Positions 21,630 to 29,620 of a stretch of 37,823 nucleotides of DNA are shown one piece after another (positions within the stretch are counted from its first letter, which is position 1; each line of letters begins with the position of its first letter). The position numbers and the translations under genes are program-made. Source of the DNA: Oscillospiraceae bacterium (GTDB lineage Bacteria; Bacillota; Clostridia; Oscillospirales; Ruminococcaceae). The stretch lies in the NCBI GenBank assembly GCA_018434245.1, contig JAHDPQ010000124.1, forward strand, positions 1 through 37,823. Reading direction: 5' to 3'. The notes under the pieces are model-generated. The model searched no databases, was not told the DNA's origin, and saw only the letters and a program-made list of their open reading frames with translations.

Positions 21630-21797
21630 TTATAGGCTAATCGCCTCAACCGGACATTCTCCAACACAAGCGCCGCATTCGATACAATCGTCATTAATAG
21701 TCGCTTTGTTATTCTCAAGTTTGATTGCCCCAACGGGGCATACATCTTCGCATCGGCCGCAGCCAATGCATTTTTCTTTGTCAATCACAGCCGCCAT
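21630..21797 (-). CDS. 2[4Fe-4S] ferredoxin
   Basis: This 55-residue ferredoxin has two CxxCxxCxxxCP sets: CIGCGRCEDVCP and CIECGACVGECP, the clostridial arrangement with almost no extra sequence. It would carry electrons at low potential to hydrogenase, radical SAM enzymes or the flavoredoxin domain. The frame extends 32 codons upstream through non-conserved residues that include the promoter region; AAGGAG before the ATG at 21797 sets the start. It is the first gene of the seven-gene operon controlled by motif copy 3. Confidence 0.93.
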   Translation of the reverse strand: MAAVIDKEKCIGCGRCEDVCPVGAIKLENNKATINDDCIECGACVGECPVEAISL

Positions 21798-21855
21798 AGA
21801 AAACCATCTCCTTATATAGCATTGCAAAATAATTGTTGGCCTATGCCCATAACTA

Positions 21856-21887
21856 ATCATAGCGTCATTATGGGCATATGTCAATAA
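21856..21887 (-). promoter_or_regulatory. Promoter with shared operator (copy 3), for the ferredoxin operon
   Basis: Minus strand TTGACA (21884-21879), 17-bp spacer, TATGAT (21861-21856). The operator TTATGGGCATATGTCAATAA at 21868-21887 is the best copy in the window. A perfect inverted 11-bp half-site, TATGCCCATAA, lies downstream at 21842-21852, around the transcription start. Confidence 0.82.
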
Positions 21888-21914
21888 CCACACGCTAAAA
21901 AGTCGGATATTTTT

Positions 21915-21944
21915 AAAAAAAAGAGAGTCTTCATACTCTCTTTT
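21915..21944 (-). terminator. Intrinsic terminator of the hyd operon
   Basis: On the minus strand AAAAGAGAGT, a 6-base loop and ACTCTCTTTT form a perfect 10-bp stem that runs into a continuing T tract. It lies just past the hydF stop and separates it from the ferredoxin promoter. Confidence 0.85.
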
Positions 21945-21976
21945 AAAACTGAGTCTATCTTAATAAGAATTCCGCT

Positions 21977-23221
21977 TTATATGAGTTTGTTTCTCTCCAG
22001 GGCAACGCTCGCAACGGGAAAGGGCTTCAAAGCTCTCGGGAGGATTCCTATGACATATGCGATCAGCATGCCGTAATTCGTAATGTAGACACCCTGCTCG
22101 CGCGCCTTTTCAATGCGATACTGCATTTCCCTTCGATTGAGCATACAGCCCCCGCAATGGACGATAACCGCGTATTTAGAAATATCTCTGGGATAACAGG
22201 CACCTCTTGCCCATTCAAATTGGATATCTTCACCTGCCATCTGACGAATCCAACGGGGGATTTTTACCGTACCGATGTCATCGGATTGAAGATGGTGAGT
22301 GCAGCCCTCTACAATTAACACTTTGTCACCTGATGCTAAGCTCTCAATTCGTTTGATGCCTCGCACCATTTCCGCAAGATCTGCTTTCTGGCGCGCGAAC
22401 AGAATGGAAAACGAAGTTAGCGGAATCTCGGAAGGCGTATCAGCGGATACCTTATGAAAGGCTTGCGAATCAGTGATCACGATGGCGGGGGGTACAGTCA
22501 GGCGCTCCAGCGTCAACTTGAGTTCATGTTCCTTAGTAATGACTGCAATGGCATCGCATTCAATAATGTCGCGGATCGTCTGTTGCTGTGGAAGAATTAG
22601 CCGCCCCTTGGGGGCCGCCTTGTCAATGGGCGTTACCAATACGGCGACATCACCCGCATGGATGAGATCACCAATCAGCACTGGCTCCATGTCCTCATAT
22701 TTCGAGTTGGTAATAATAATCTGTTTTACTTCTTCAATTCCCAAACCACTGCGCGCGCTTGCACAAACCATCGGAACTCTTGCTGTCTGCTTCAGCGCTT
22801 CAAATTCATCGGAGTCAGGCATATGCTTATCGCATTGATTAAGCACGCAGATGCAGGGAATCTTCCGCCGCATAAGTTGTTCGATAAACTCCATTTCAAA
22901 CGAGGTTATCTTTGCCACCGTGTCGGTTACCACCACAGCCAGATTGCATTTTCGCAGCACCTCGTAGGTTTTCTCAATTCTAAGCTTTCCAAGCTCACCC
23001 GTATCATCAAGTCCTGCCGTATCAATAAATACAACTGGCCCTACCGGTAGAAGCTCCATTGTCTTATAAACAGGGTCGGTCGTTGTTCCTGCTATTTCGG
23101 AGGTGACGGCTATGTTTTGGCCTGTTAGGGCGTTTATTAAGGAGGATTTTCCGACATTCCTCCTGCCAAAAAGCCCGATAGTAAAACGACTTGCCCTTGG
23201 AGTCGCGTTTAAATCAGACAT
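21977..23221 (-). CDS. hydF: [FeFe]-hydrogenase maturation GTPase HydF
   Basis: HydF is the GTPase scaffold on which the 2Fe subcluster of the H-cluster is built with HydE and HydG before transfer to HydA. The protein (414 residues) has a P-loop GRRNVGKS (19-26), DTAGLDD as the G3 region, NQCDKH as G4 and SAR as G5. The C-terminal cluster-binding part shows CTHH, later HCGGC about 50 residues on, matching the CxH...HCxxC pattern. The frame extends 22 codons upstream; GGAAAGGA before the ATG at 23221 fixes the start. A 144-base gap separates it from hydE. Confidence 0.95.
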   Translation of the reverse strand: MSDLNATPRASRFTIGLFGRRNVGKSSLINALTGQNIAVTSEIAGTTTDPVYKTMELLPVGPVVFIDTAGLDDTGELGKLRIEKTYEVLRKCNLAVVVTDTVAKITSFEMEFIEQLMRRKIPCICVLNQCDKHMPDSDEFEALKQTARVPMVCASARSGLGIEEVKQIIITNSKYEDMEPVLIGDLIHAGDVAVLVTPIDKAAPKGRLILPQQQTIRDIIECDAIAVITKEHELKLTLERLTVPPAIVITDSQAFHKVSADTPSEIPLTSFSILFARQKADLAEMVRGIKRIESLASGDKVLIVEGCTHHLQSDDIGTVKIPRWIRQMAGEDIQFEWARGACYPRDISKYAVIVHCGGCMLNRREMQYRIEKAREQGVYITNYGMLIAYVIGILPRALKPFPVASVALERNKLI

Positions 23222-23365
23222 TGTTTTTCCTTTCCGTATGCCCCTCTGGGCAATGCTATTTGCATGATCGGCGTTTCCTAATGGCAAAATTCTGCATCAT
23301 ACATCTTGTGAAGGTCATAAGTATACGCCGCTATTAAACTGCATTGCACATATCATATTCCACCC

Positions 23366-24451
23366 TCATTTCGACCTGCTTTCTTTTTGTAAATCTATAT
23401 AGTCTCCCCGAGAGAAATCGGGGGTAAAGCCTGCCGACACGATTTGATGCGAAAGGCAGGACAGGCCTTCCGCAGCTTCTTCCCCGGTATAGACTTTGTT
23501 GTCATATATCGCATAGTCTTTACGGTGTGCGGCGGGGGAAAGGTTGGGCATGACAACATTCGCGCCGGCCTTTAAGCCCTTTTCACGCCCTAACGGATCG
23601 ACGGTGCTGAGTGCAGTTGTGGCCGGCAACAGCACTTTTGGCAGCATGATCCGGATCAGCGACAGCAGAATCAGTGTATGTTGGGAGGAAGGATGATAAA
23701 ACCCGGCGAATCTTGTGTCCTTATGCGGGATAAACGGGCCAATACCGATCATATGGGGCTCCAGCTCCCGCAGAAAAAGGAAATCCTCCGCCAACGTTTC
23801 ATAGGTCTGATACGGAGAATCCACCATAAAACCGGCTCCAACCTGATATCCGATATCCTTTAGCGTATATAAGCATCGCTTGCGGTTTTGCAGGCTCAGT
23901 TCCTTGGGATGAAGCTTCCCATAGTGTTCCTCGTCAGCCGTCTCATGGCGCAGCAGGTAGCGGTCAGCCCCCGAGGCAAACAGCGCCTGATAGGATTCCC
24001 GGCTGCGTTCGCCAACAGAAAGGGTCACGGCGCAGTCGGGGAACCGTTCTTTGATTGCGGACACAATGCAGCACAACCGCGCATCGGTAAAGTACCTGTC
24101 CTCGCCGCTTTGCAGTACGAAGGTGCGAAAGCCCAGCAGATAGCCCGCCTGGCAGCAATCGAGAATCTCCTTCCCAGTCAGACGGTATCGTGTCGCGCTC
24201 CCGTTGCTTTTACGCAGGCCACAGTAGTAGCAGTTATTTTTGCAGCAGCTTGAAAACTCAAGCAGGCCGCGGAAATAGATTCTTTTTCCGTAATACTTCT
24301 GCTGGAGCCTGTTAGCGGACAAGCGCAATGCAGATTGTTCCTCCGCGTCCGCATCCTCACAGAAATACCGTATAGCATAGCAAAGCTCTTTTTTGTCGGC
24401 ACAATTCAACCATCGCGAGAAATCCCCCGTGTTGTTCAGACTCAACTTCAT
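23366..24451 (-). CDS. hydE: [FeFe]-hydrogenase maturation radical SAM enzyme HydE
   Basis: This 361-residue enzyme carries the radical SAM cluster motif Cys70-x3-Cys74-x2-Cys77 (CKNNCYYCGLR), the LQSGED motif, the RYLLRHETADEEHY segment and GIGPFIPHKDT typical of HydE. It builds part of the dithiomethylamine-bridged 2Fe precursor, acting on the cysteine-bound Fe(CO)2CN complex made by HydG. Length matches the family. The gene is nine bases after hydG and is clearly co-transcribed. No hydrogenase structural gene is in the window. Confidence 0.95.
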   Translation of the reverse strand: MKLSLNNTGDFSRWLNCADKKELCYAIRYFCEDADAEEQSALRLSANRLQQKYYGKRIYFRGLLEFSSCCKNNCYYCGLRKSNGSATRYRLTGKEILDCCQAGYLLGFRTFVLQSGEDRYFTDARLCCIVSAIKERFPDCAVTLSVGERSRESYQALFASGADRYLLRHETADEEHYGKLHPKELSLQNRKRCLYTLKDIGYQVGAGFMVDSPYQTYETLAEDFLFLRELEPHMIGIGPFIPHKDTRFAGFYHPSSQHTLILLSLIRIMLPKVLLPATTALSTVDPLGREKGLKAGANVVMPNLSPAAHRKDYAIYDNKVYTGEEAAEGLSCLSHQIVSAGFTPDFSRGDYIDLQKESRSK

Positions 24452-24460
24452 AGGCAGCTC

Positions 24461-25912
24461 CTACAAGCGCAGATCGCGCTCGCCGTTTTCTATCCTGCTC
24501 AGGTTCTCAAGCAGTTTGCTGTAAACCGGTTCGCCCTTAAACTGCTCCATATGGCTTCTGAGAATTTTCTCGCCTTTTTGTCTTGTTTCATCCGAAGCAT
24601 AGTCCAGTAAATATTCCTTGAGCGTGAAAATGGCGTTCGGGATGCAATAGTTGTGCACGAACCGGGATTTGGCGACCTTCATGAATTGCTCGCCTGTGCG
24701 ACCAGCGCGGTAGCACGCCGTACAAAAAGAGGGGATAAAGCCCATGTCACAGATTTCCTTGACCACCCCGTCCAAAGAACGGTCGTCGCCAATGGAAAAC
24801 TGCTCGTGCTCCGGCAATGCGTTCGCACTCTCGGATTTTACATAGGCCCCAACGCCGATGCGCGTGCCGGCATCGATCTGCGATACGCCGAAGGGGATAA
24901 CTTCCTTGCGCACCCTACTTGGTTCACGTGCGGTGCAGATCATACCGGTGTATGGTACGGAAAGACGTAGGACTGCGACCAGCTTCTTAAAATCCGCGTC
25001 ACTGACTGCGTATTCGGGATGCTCGGAAAAGGGCGTGCCAGTTGCGGGGGTAATACGGGGAAAGGAGATTGTATGAGGCCCCACGCCATTGAATGTTTCC
25101 TCCAAATGGATAGTATGATATAAAAGTCCCATCACCTCAAAACGCCAATCATATAACCCGAACAAAACGCCTAACCCGTTGTCATCAACACCTGCCTGCT
25201 GAGCTCTATCCATGCAATAAAGCCGCCAGCGATAATGTCCTTTGATCGTTCCTTGCGGATGTACCCTGCGATATGTATCATGATGGTAGGTTTCCTGAAA
25301 GACCTGGAATGTGCCGATGCCGACATCCTTGAGTTTTTTCAGTTCATCAACGGTGAGTGGTGCGCAGTTGATGTTAGCACGGCGAATCTCCCCATGTTCG
25401 GTTTTGACGCTATACACCTTCTTGATTGTCTCGCACATAAAATCAACTTCCGTTTTAGGTGACTCCCCGTAAACGAGCACGGTGCGCTTCTGACCCTCTC
25501 CGATCATAATTCGAACTTCCTGTTCGATCTCGTCCATCGTGAGGGTTTTACGCTGGATCGCCTTGTTGCTGGACCGGAAGCCGCAATAGAGGCAATTGTT
25601 CGCACATTCATCGCTGATATACAGCGGCGCGAAGAATACGATGCGATCCCCGTAGACCCCCTCTTTGAGCTGGTGCGCCAATTCGTACATCTCCTGTATG
25701 GTACCTTCATCCCGGTTTTGGATCAGTATGGCGGTTTCCTCCGGCTCCAGTCGCACACACTGCTCTGCCTTTTTCAGCACGCGTCGCACATCTTGCTTGG
25801 ATGGGTTTTCCCATTTGTTTAGCTGCGCCCATATCTTTTCGTCATCGATAAAATCATGGTCAAGCTTATCATACTCCTCGAATTCTTTTTTGTATTTCTT
25901 CAGAAAATTCAT
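24461..25912 (-). CDS. hydG: [FeFe]-hydrogenase maturation tyrosine lyase HydG
   Basis: HydG cleaves tyrosine to make the CO and CN ligands of the H-cluster. Its radical SAM motif is Cys103-x3-Cys107-x2-Cys110 (CANNCLYCGFRSSN). The C-terminal auxiliary cluster motif, Cys397-x2-Cys400-x22-Cys423 (CTACYRAGRTGEQ...NYC), is complete. At 483 residues it has the usual length. ARANINC-type substrate-region residues (RRANINCAPLTVDELKKLKD) also match. The gene follows the TM1266-type gene by 19 bases and precedes hydE by 9. Confidence 0.96.
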   Translation of the reverse strand: MNFLKKYKKEFEEYDKLDHDFIDDEKIWAQLNKWENPSKQDVRRVLKKAEQCVRLEPEETAILIQNRDEGTIQEMYELAHQLKEGVYGDRIVFFAPLYISDECANNCLYCGFRSSNKAIQRKTLTMDEIEQEVRIMIGEGQKRTVLVYGESPKTEVDFMCETIKKVYSVKTEHGEIRRANINCAPLTVDELKKLKDVGIGTFQVFQETYHHDTYRRVHPQGTIKGHYRWRLYCMDRAQQAGVDDNGLGVLFGLYDWRFEVMGLLYHTIHLEETFNGVGPHTISFPRITPATGTPFSEHPEYAVSDADFKKLVAVLRLSVPYTGMICTAREPSRVRKEVIPFGVSQIDAGTRIGVGAYVKSESANALPEHEQFSIGDDRSLDGVVKEICDMGFIPSFCTACYRAGRTGEQFMKVAKSRFVHNYCIPNAIFTLKEYLLDYASDETRQKGEKILRSHMEQFKGEPVYSKLLENLSRIENGERDLRL

Positions 25913-25931
25913 ATCTACGCTTCCTTTCGCA

Positions 25932-26183
25932 TTATTGATTGCCCTTCGTAATCATGGACTTAACCGACGCGCCGTTGATTCTCCCCAGCTTCCCGGTCAT
26001 AGCGCTGATACCATCATTGCTTCCATCCACGATCAGCGAAATGACCGACACGCCCCTCTCCCGATAGGGGATACCTATCCGTCCGACAATTAACTCCGCA
26101 TAGTCATGTAAAACAGCGTTGACGTTTTCCGTGCAGGAAAGATCATCAATAACGATCCCGATGATTCCAATCTTTTTTTGCAA
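25932..26183 (-). CDS. TM1266-type iron-only hydrogenase system putative regulator
   Basis: This 83-residue ACT/NikR-C-like protein matches the TM1266 family: IGIIGIVIDD near the start, VLHDYAELIVGRIGIPYRER, VSVISLIVDGSNDGISAMTGKLGRI and a short tail. The family is found almost only beside [FeFe]-hydrogenase maturation genes and is thought to be regulatory, though it has no DNA-binding domain of its own. The start is a TTG nine bases after AGGAGG. It is the first gene of the hyd operon, directly after the structured leader. Confidence 0.88.
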   Translation of the reverse strand: MQKKIGIIGIVIDDLSCTENVNAVLHDYAELIVGRIGIPYRERGVSVISLIVDGSNDGISAMTGKLGRINGASVKSMITKGNQ

Positions 26184-26368
26184 TGCATTCTTCCTCCTTA
26201 AATCAAAAGCTCCCTTCCCACATAATTACGGGAAGGGCAGCAGAACGGCAAACAAAAACACACATATGCCTTTATGCGCGCCTTCCCGCTCGGAAGTACC
26301 TTGCGGTTAGGTAAACACGAAAACCCTATATCCCCGCGCAGATTAGCTGCAAGCAGATATATTGACTA
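26184..26368 (-). ncRNA. Structured 5' leader of the hyd operon, riboswitch-like
   Basis: From the promoter of motif copy 4 to the TTG start there are about 185 nt of untranslated RNA. A 6-bp stem UGCGCG/CGCGCA (26340-26335 and 26280-26275) closes a domain with an AGGGU/ACCU stem, ACC-GCAA-GGU with a GNRA tetraloop, and CUUCC/GGAAG. Further on, CCCUUCCC and GGGAAGGG (26237-26230, 26219-26212) form an 8-bp hairpin followed by a weak U tract. CGGGAAGG at 26288-26281 in the closed domain can pair over 8 bp with CCUUCCCG (26236-26229) in the hairpin's first arm. This gives two mutually exclusive states. It matches no riboswitch class I recognise. Confidence 0.6.
26212..26237 (-). terminator. Terminator-like hairpin in the hyd leader
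   Basis: A perfect 8-bp stem, CCCUUCCC with GGGAAGGG, with a 10-nt loop, is followed by AGCUUUUGAUUU, a weak U tract. It lies about 20 bases before the ribosome binding site. Its first arm can pair instead with the upstream leader domain. Confidence 0.55.
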
Positions 26369-26374
26369 TAATTT

Positions 26375-26406
26375 ATCATACTCTTATTATGGGCATACGT
26401 CAATAA
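26375..26406 (-). promoter_or_regulatory. Promoter with shared operator (copy 4), for the hyd operon
   Basis: Minus strand TTGACG (26403-26398), 17-bp spacer, TATGAT (26380-26375). The operator at 26387-26406 reads TTATGGGCATACGTCAATAA on the plus strand, 19 of 20 matching copy 3. The inferred start is near 26368. Confidence 0.78.
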
Positions 26407-26468
26407 TAATCATAACACCAGATGGAATATTGGTTGAAAAGGTGTATGATAGCATTGTTATCAAATGA

Positions 26469-26888
26469 CTATTCATTTTTCTGGCAATCGGGACAGTAGC
26501 CGTAGATATTGAGCTTATGTCCGGCGATCACATAATCCGTTTCTTTTTTCAAGGTTTCTTCATAGCCTTCCAGTGGACAATGTTCAATGGCCAAGATTCT
26601 TTTACAACCTAAGCATATCAAATAATGCCTGTGTCCCATCCGATTGTATTCAAAAAGTGCTTTGTCTTCGCCAGCGATAATAAGCTTTGTAACCAGTTTT
26701 TTGTCCGTCAGAGCTTCAAGCGTCCTGTAAACGGTTGAAAAGCTCACCGTGATATCTTTTTCATTTAATTCGCGGAACAGCCTGTCGGCTGCGACAGGCT
26801 GATCACTTTGCTCAAGAATGTCAAGTATGGCAGTGCGGCATTTTGTGTTTCTCAGTCCATTTCGCCTTAAGTCATCCACAATATCCAT
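26469..26888 (-). CDS. Fur-family metal regulator, probably Zur-like
   Basis: This 139-residue protein has the Fur winged helix (LRNTKCRTAILDILEQ, SFSTVYRTLEALTDKKLV) and the dimerisation part with HRHYLICLGCKRI and CPDC. The two CxxC pairs form the structural zinc site, and the His-rich loop forms the sensory site. It is co-transcribed with a Znu-type transporter, nine bases after the permease gene, which suggests zinc-responsive control, but the metal cannot be told from sequence. The transporter operon itself carries the shared motif, not an obvious Fur/Zur box. Confidence 0.85.
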   Translation of the reverse strand: MDIVDDLRRNGLRNTKCRTAILDILEQSDQPVAADRLFRELNEKDITVSFSTVYRTLEALTDKKLVTKLIIAGEDKALFEYNRMGHRHYLICLGCKRILAIEHCPLEGYEETLKKETDYVIAGHKLNIYGYCPDCQKNE

Positions 26889-26897
26889 ATGTTTGTG

Positions 26898-27767
26898 TCA
26901 CGTTCCTTTCTGCCGGTTACTACGGCACTCTTTTTCAGTGGCAATCTTTTTTCGTTCCAAATGCCTACGGATAGCACGTATCATGTATACTAAAAAATAG
27001 AATATAACTGACAGGATTACGATTGCGGCTCCGGATGCGATATTTATATCATAAGATATCCACAAACCCGATATACAGAAAATCATCCCAAGCATCACCG
27101 AATAGACCATGCGCTTTTTGAGATTTGATGTGAGCATCCCCGCTGTAGCCGCAGGGGCCGTAAGCAAGGCGAGCACAAGAATTATGCCAACGACCCGAAT
27201 TAAAACCACAACGGTCATTGCAATCAGAACTAAAAGCAGATACTCCAAAAATGTAGTTTTAATGCCTCTGATCGTGGCGAATTCCTTGTCAAACAGATAG
27301 GCTTTCCAGTCATTGAATAAAGCGATGATAATGAACATTATGATGGCCGTCAGGAAGATCATTAAATAAAGGTCGGCGCGTGCAACAGATAAAATACTGC
27401 CGAAAAGATAGGAGCTTATGTCAGGAGGATATCCGGGCATGAGAAAAATAAATAAGATGCCCAAAGCCATCCCGAGCGACCAAAACAAACCAATCACAAC
27501 ATCCGAGTGCGTGCCGCCTTTTCTTTTTATGTATCCGATTCCAAGCGCCGCGCATATGGAAAACAAAAACGCACCAATGATAGGCTCAAAGCCCATCAGG
27601 TAGCCCAGACCTACACCGCCGTAAGAGGTGTGCGCGATGCCACCGCTCATCATGACCAACTTTTTTTCAACAATAATGACTCCGATCATGCCGCAGACAA
27701 TGCTGGCGAGTATGCCTGAAAGGAAAGCATTCTGTAGGAACTGATATTCAAGAAGTGCATTAATCAT
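26898..27767 (-). CDS. ZnuB-type metal ABC transporter permease
   Basis: This protein (289 residues) is an ABC-3 family permease with about eight membrane helices: LSGILASIVCGMIGVIIVEK, a conserved MSGGIAHTSYGGVGLGYLMG loop, FLFSICAALGIGYI, VIGLFWSLGMALGILF and others up to VILSVIFYFLVYMI. It forms the membrane channel for zinc, manganese or iron with the adjacent ATPase and binding protein. The frame begins earlier, but GAGGAGG before the ATG at 27767 gives a start that overlaps the ATPase gene by eight bases. The C-terminal tail is highly basic. Confidence 0.9.
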   Translation of the reverse strand: MINALLEYQFLQNAFLSGILASIVCGMIGVIIVEKKLVMMSGGIAHTSYGGVGLGYLMGFEPIIGAFLFSICAALGIGYIKRKGGTHSDVVIGLFWSLGMALGILFIFLMPGYPPDISSYLFGSILSVARADLYLMIFLTAIIMFIIIALFNDWKAYLFDKEFATIRGIKTTFLEYLLLVLIAMTVVVLIRVVGIILVLALLTAPAATAGMLTSNLKKRMVYSVMLGMIFCISGLWISYDINIASGAAIVILSVIFYFLVYMIRAIRRHLERKKIATEKECRSNRQKGT

Positions 27768-28539
27768 TGGCCTTTTCCTCCTCGTGATCCCTGAGAACCC
27801 TATGAGGCACTCCATGGGCGATCAGGTCAACAGGACAGCCATAGAGGTTGTTTACGACCTTTTCGGTAAGCTCAGGCTCCCCGTGATATACAAGCTGTCC
27901 ATTAAGGCATGCCAGACGGTTAACCTGTGAAGATACGGCGAGCAGGTCGTGTGTTACCAGAATAATAGTCATATTTTTGTTCAACTCCGCAAGCAGGCTG
28001 TAGATCTGGTCGCGGGAGGCGGCGTCCACGCTGGCGGTCGGTTCATCTAAAAGCAAAAGCTTGGGATTTGTGGCAAGCGCCCTTGCAATGAGCATTTTTT
28101 GAAATTCTCCTCCCGACAGCTCCGAAATCTGCCGATTTGCAAGGTCCGTGATCCCAATTTTTTCAAGCAACGTATACACTGACTCTTTATCTTTTGAGGA
28201 ATATCTAAAAAAAGGAGCTATCCCCTGCTTTAAGTGTCCTGTTAAAACAACCTCAAACAAGCTGATGGGAAATTTCCGGTTTAATAAAGCAAACTGGGGG
28301 ACATATCCGACAAGGGACCTGTTTTTATGCGCATTGCCCCCATAGATGCTGATGTTTCCGGATGAGACGGGAATAAGTCCTAAAATGGCTTTCAGAAGGG
28401 TGGATTTCCCTCCGCCGTTTGGCCCTATGATACCCAGGTATTCTCCGTCTGACACGTTCAGACAGACGCCCATGATCGCGGGCGTATGTCCGTAATGGAC
28501 CGACAAGTTTTCTATATATACGGCGTACTCTCCGCTCAT
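27760..28539 (-). CDS. ZnuC-type metal ABC transporter ATPase
   Basis: This 259-residue ATPase has Walker A GPNGGGKST near residue 39, the Q-loop VPQFALLNRKFPIS, the signature LSGGEFQKMLIARAL, Walker B LLLLDEPTASVD and an H-loop LVTHD. It powers uptake through the downstream permease. It overlaps the binding-protein gene by four bases and the permease gene by eight, so all three are made together. The family (ABC-3 type) transports zinc, manganese or iron; context with a Fur-like gene favours a divalent metal. Confidence 0.92.
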   Translation of the reverse strand: MSGEYAVYIENLSVHYGHTPAIMGVCLNVSDGEYLGIIGPNGGGKSTLLKAILGLIPVSSGNISIYGGNAHKNRSLVGYVPQFALLNRKFPISLFEVVLTGHLKQGIAPFFRYSSKDKESVYTLLEKIGITDLANRQISELSGGEFQKMLIARALATNPKLLLLDEPTASVDAASRDQIYSLLAELNKNMTIILVTHDLLAVSSQVNRLACLNGQLVYHGEPELTEKVVNNLYGCPVDLIAHGVPHRVLRDHEEEKAND

Positions 28540-29423
28540 TTCATAACTCCACTTATCGCTTCGGTCATACGTTCGAGGTTTGCAATATAATCATCCGACA
28601 AAGGCTCAAGAATGACTTTTTCTCCGTCGATTTCTTCAGCAAACGCATCGGGCTGTTTGCTGTCGATCTCGGCTTGGGAGAAGATAGCTTCAATATTTCC
28701 TGCTTTGGCAAGGTCAATCATGTCCTGTAAATGCTGCGGTGTGGCTTCCTTACCATCCTCCTCAAGTGCATACATCTGGAGTCCGTAATCGTCCGCAAAA
28801 TATCCGTAGGCCGGATGGAAGACGATGAATGTCTTATTATGAATCGCAGCAAAGGTTTCCGTAATTTCAGCGTCAACGCGGTCAAGCTCTTTCATGAACG
28901 CCTCCGCATTATCCTGATATGTCTGCGCGTGCTCAGAGTCGAGGCCGGCCATAGTTTCTGCGATTACTTTAACCATTACCTTTGCCCGTCTGGGGGAGAG
29001 CCAGATGTGCGGGTCCCGCTTTCCGGGGCTGAACTCCCTATCGGGATAGACTTCCGCAACCTTAACCGGCAGGTCCACGATTTTCATATCCTCTGCTTTT
29101 GGCAGTATGTTGGCCTTTTCCGTAGGTACGCCTATCGTGAAGTAGACGGAGGCCCTGCCGAAGTTCTCCATCTCCTTTGGTGTAGGCTCGTAATTGCCGG
29201 GGCTGTTGCCTGGAGGTACAATCGTAACCACTTCCGCCAAATCTCCGCATACCGCTTCTACGAGAGCCTTTTGCGGCAGGATCGTTACAGCGATAATGGT
29301 TTTTACATTCCCGGTTTTCGATGGTTGCTGGCTACCGCAGCCTGAAACAAGCAGGAGACTGAGAGCAAAGATCAAACCCAAGGCGGTACACATAACCTTT
29401 TTTAATTTCATTGGCGTCATCAT
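28536..29423 (-). CDS. ZnuA-type metal-binding lipoprotein of an ABC transporter
   Basis: This 295-residue protein has a lipoprotein signal (LVSGC, Cys29) and the A-I cluster fold. Two metal-ligand histidines are seen, His139 in DPHIW and His203 in FHPAYGYFA, and a late acidic ligand region in LEPLSDDY. The first ligand of the family, usually His in PG.DPH.YEPTP, is replaced: here PPGNSPGNYEPTP has Gly76. The common His-rich loop of ZnuA is absent too. Metal choice may therefore differ from zinc. It is the first gene of the transporter operon, with promoter motif copy 5 close by. Confidence 0.9.
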   Translation of the reverse strand: MMTPMKLKKVMCTALGLIFALSLLLVSGCGSQQPSKTGNVKTIIAVTILPQKALVEAVCGDLAEVVTIVPPGNSPGNYEPTPKEMENFGRASVYFTIGVPTEKANILPKAEDMKIVDLPVKVAEVYPDREFSPGKRDPHIWLSPRRAKVMVKVIAETMAGLDSEHAQTYQDNAEAFMKELDRVDAEITETFAAIHNKTFIVFHPAYGYFADDYGLQMYALEEDGKEATPQHLQDMIDLAKAGNIEAIFSQAEIDSKQPDAFAEEIDGEKVILEPLSDDYIANLERMTEAISGVMK

Positions 29424-29467
29424 CTGCCTTTCAATTCCATCCGCAAGTGGGAAGCATTTGCATTTAA

Positions 29468-29499
29468 ATTATATGGTGGTTATGGGCATTTGTCAATAA
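29468..29499 (-). promoter_or_regulatory. Promoter with shared operator (copy 5), for the metal transporter operon
   Basis: Minus strand TTGACA (29496-29491), 17-bp spacer, perfect TATAAT (29473-29468). The operator at 29480-29499 reads TTATGGGCATTTGTCAATAA on the plus strand, 19 of 20 matching copy 3. The inferred transcription start lies about 38 bases before the gene. Confidence 0.8.
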
Positions 29500-29558
29500 T
29501 GATCGGCCGTTTGTTGTGTTCATGAAAGAAACCGCGAAAATATAAATGAACAATATGA

Positions 29559-29590
29559 TGCCCAAAAGCGCTTGCACTTTTGGGCATTTG
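29559..29590. terminator. Terminator-like hairpin between the CotF-like and transporter genes
   Basis: ATGCCCAAAAG and CTTTTGGGCAT pair perfectly around an 8-base loop and are followed on the plus strand by TTGTTT. On the minus strand it lies 40 bases past the CotF-like stop and would end that transcript. No plus-strand gene enters it. Confidence 0.6.
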
Positions 29591-29620
29591 TTTAATCCGC
29601 TATTGAACTGGCACTAAATT

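Noticed and set aside
28731-29345. 204-codon plus-strand frame
   Set aside because: Antisense to the metal-binding lipoprotein gene; no signal, motif or ribosome binding site of its own.
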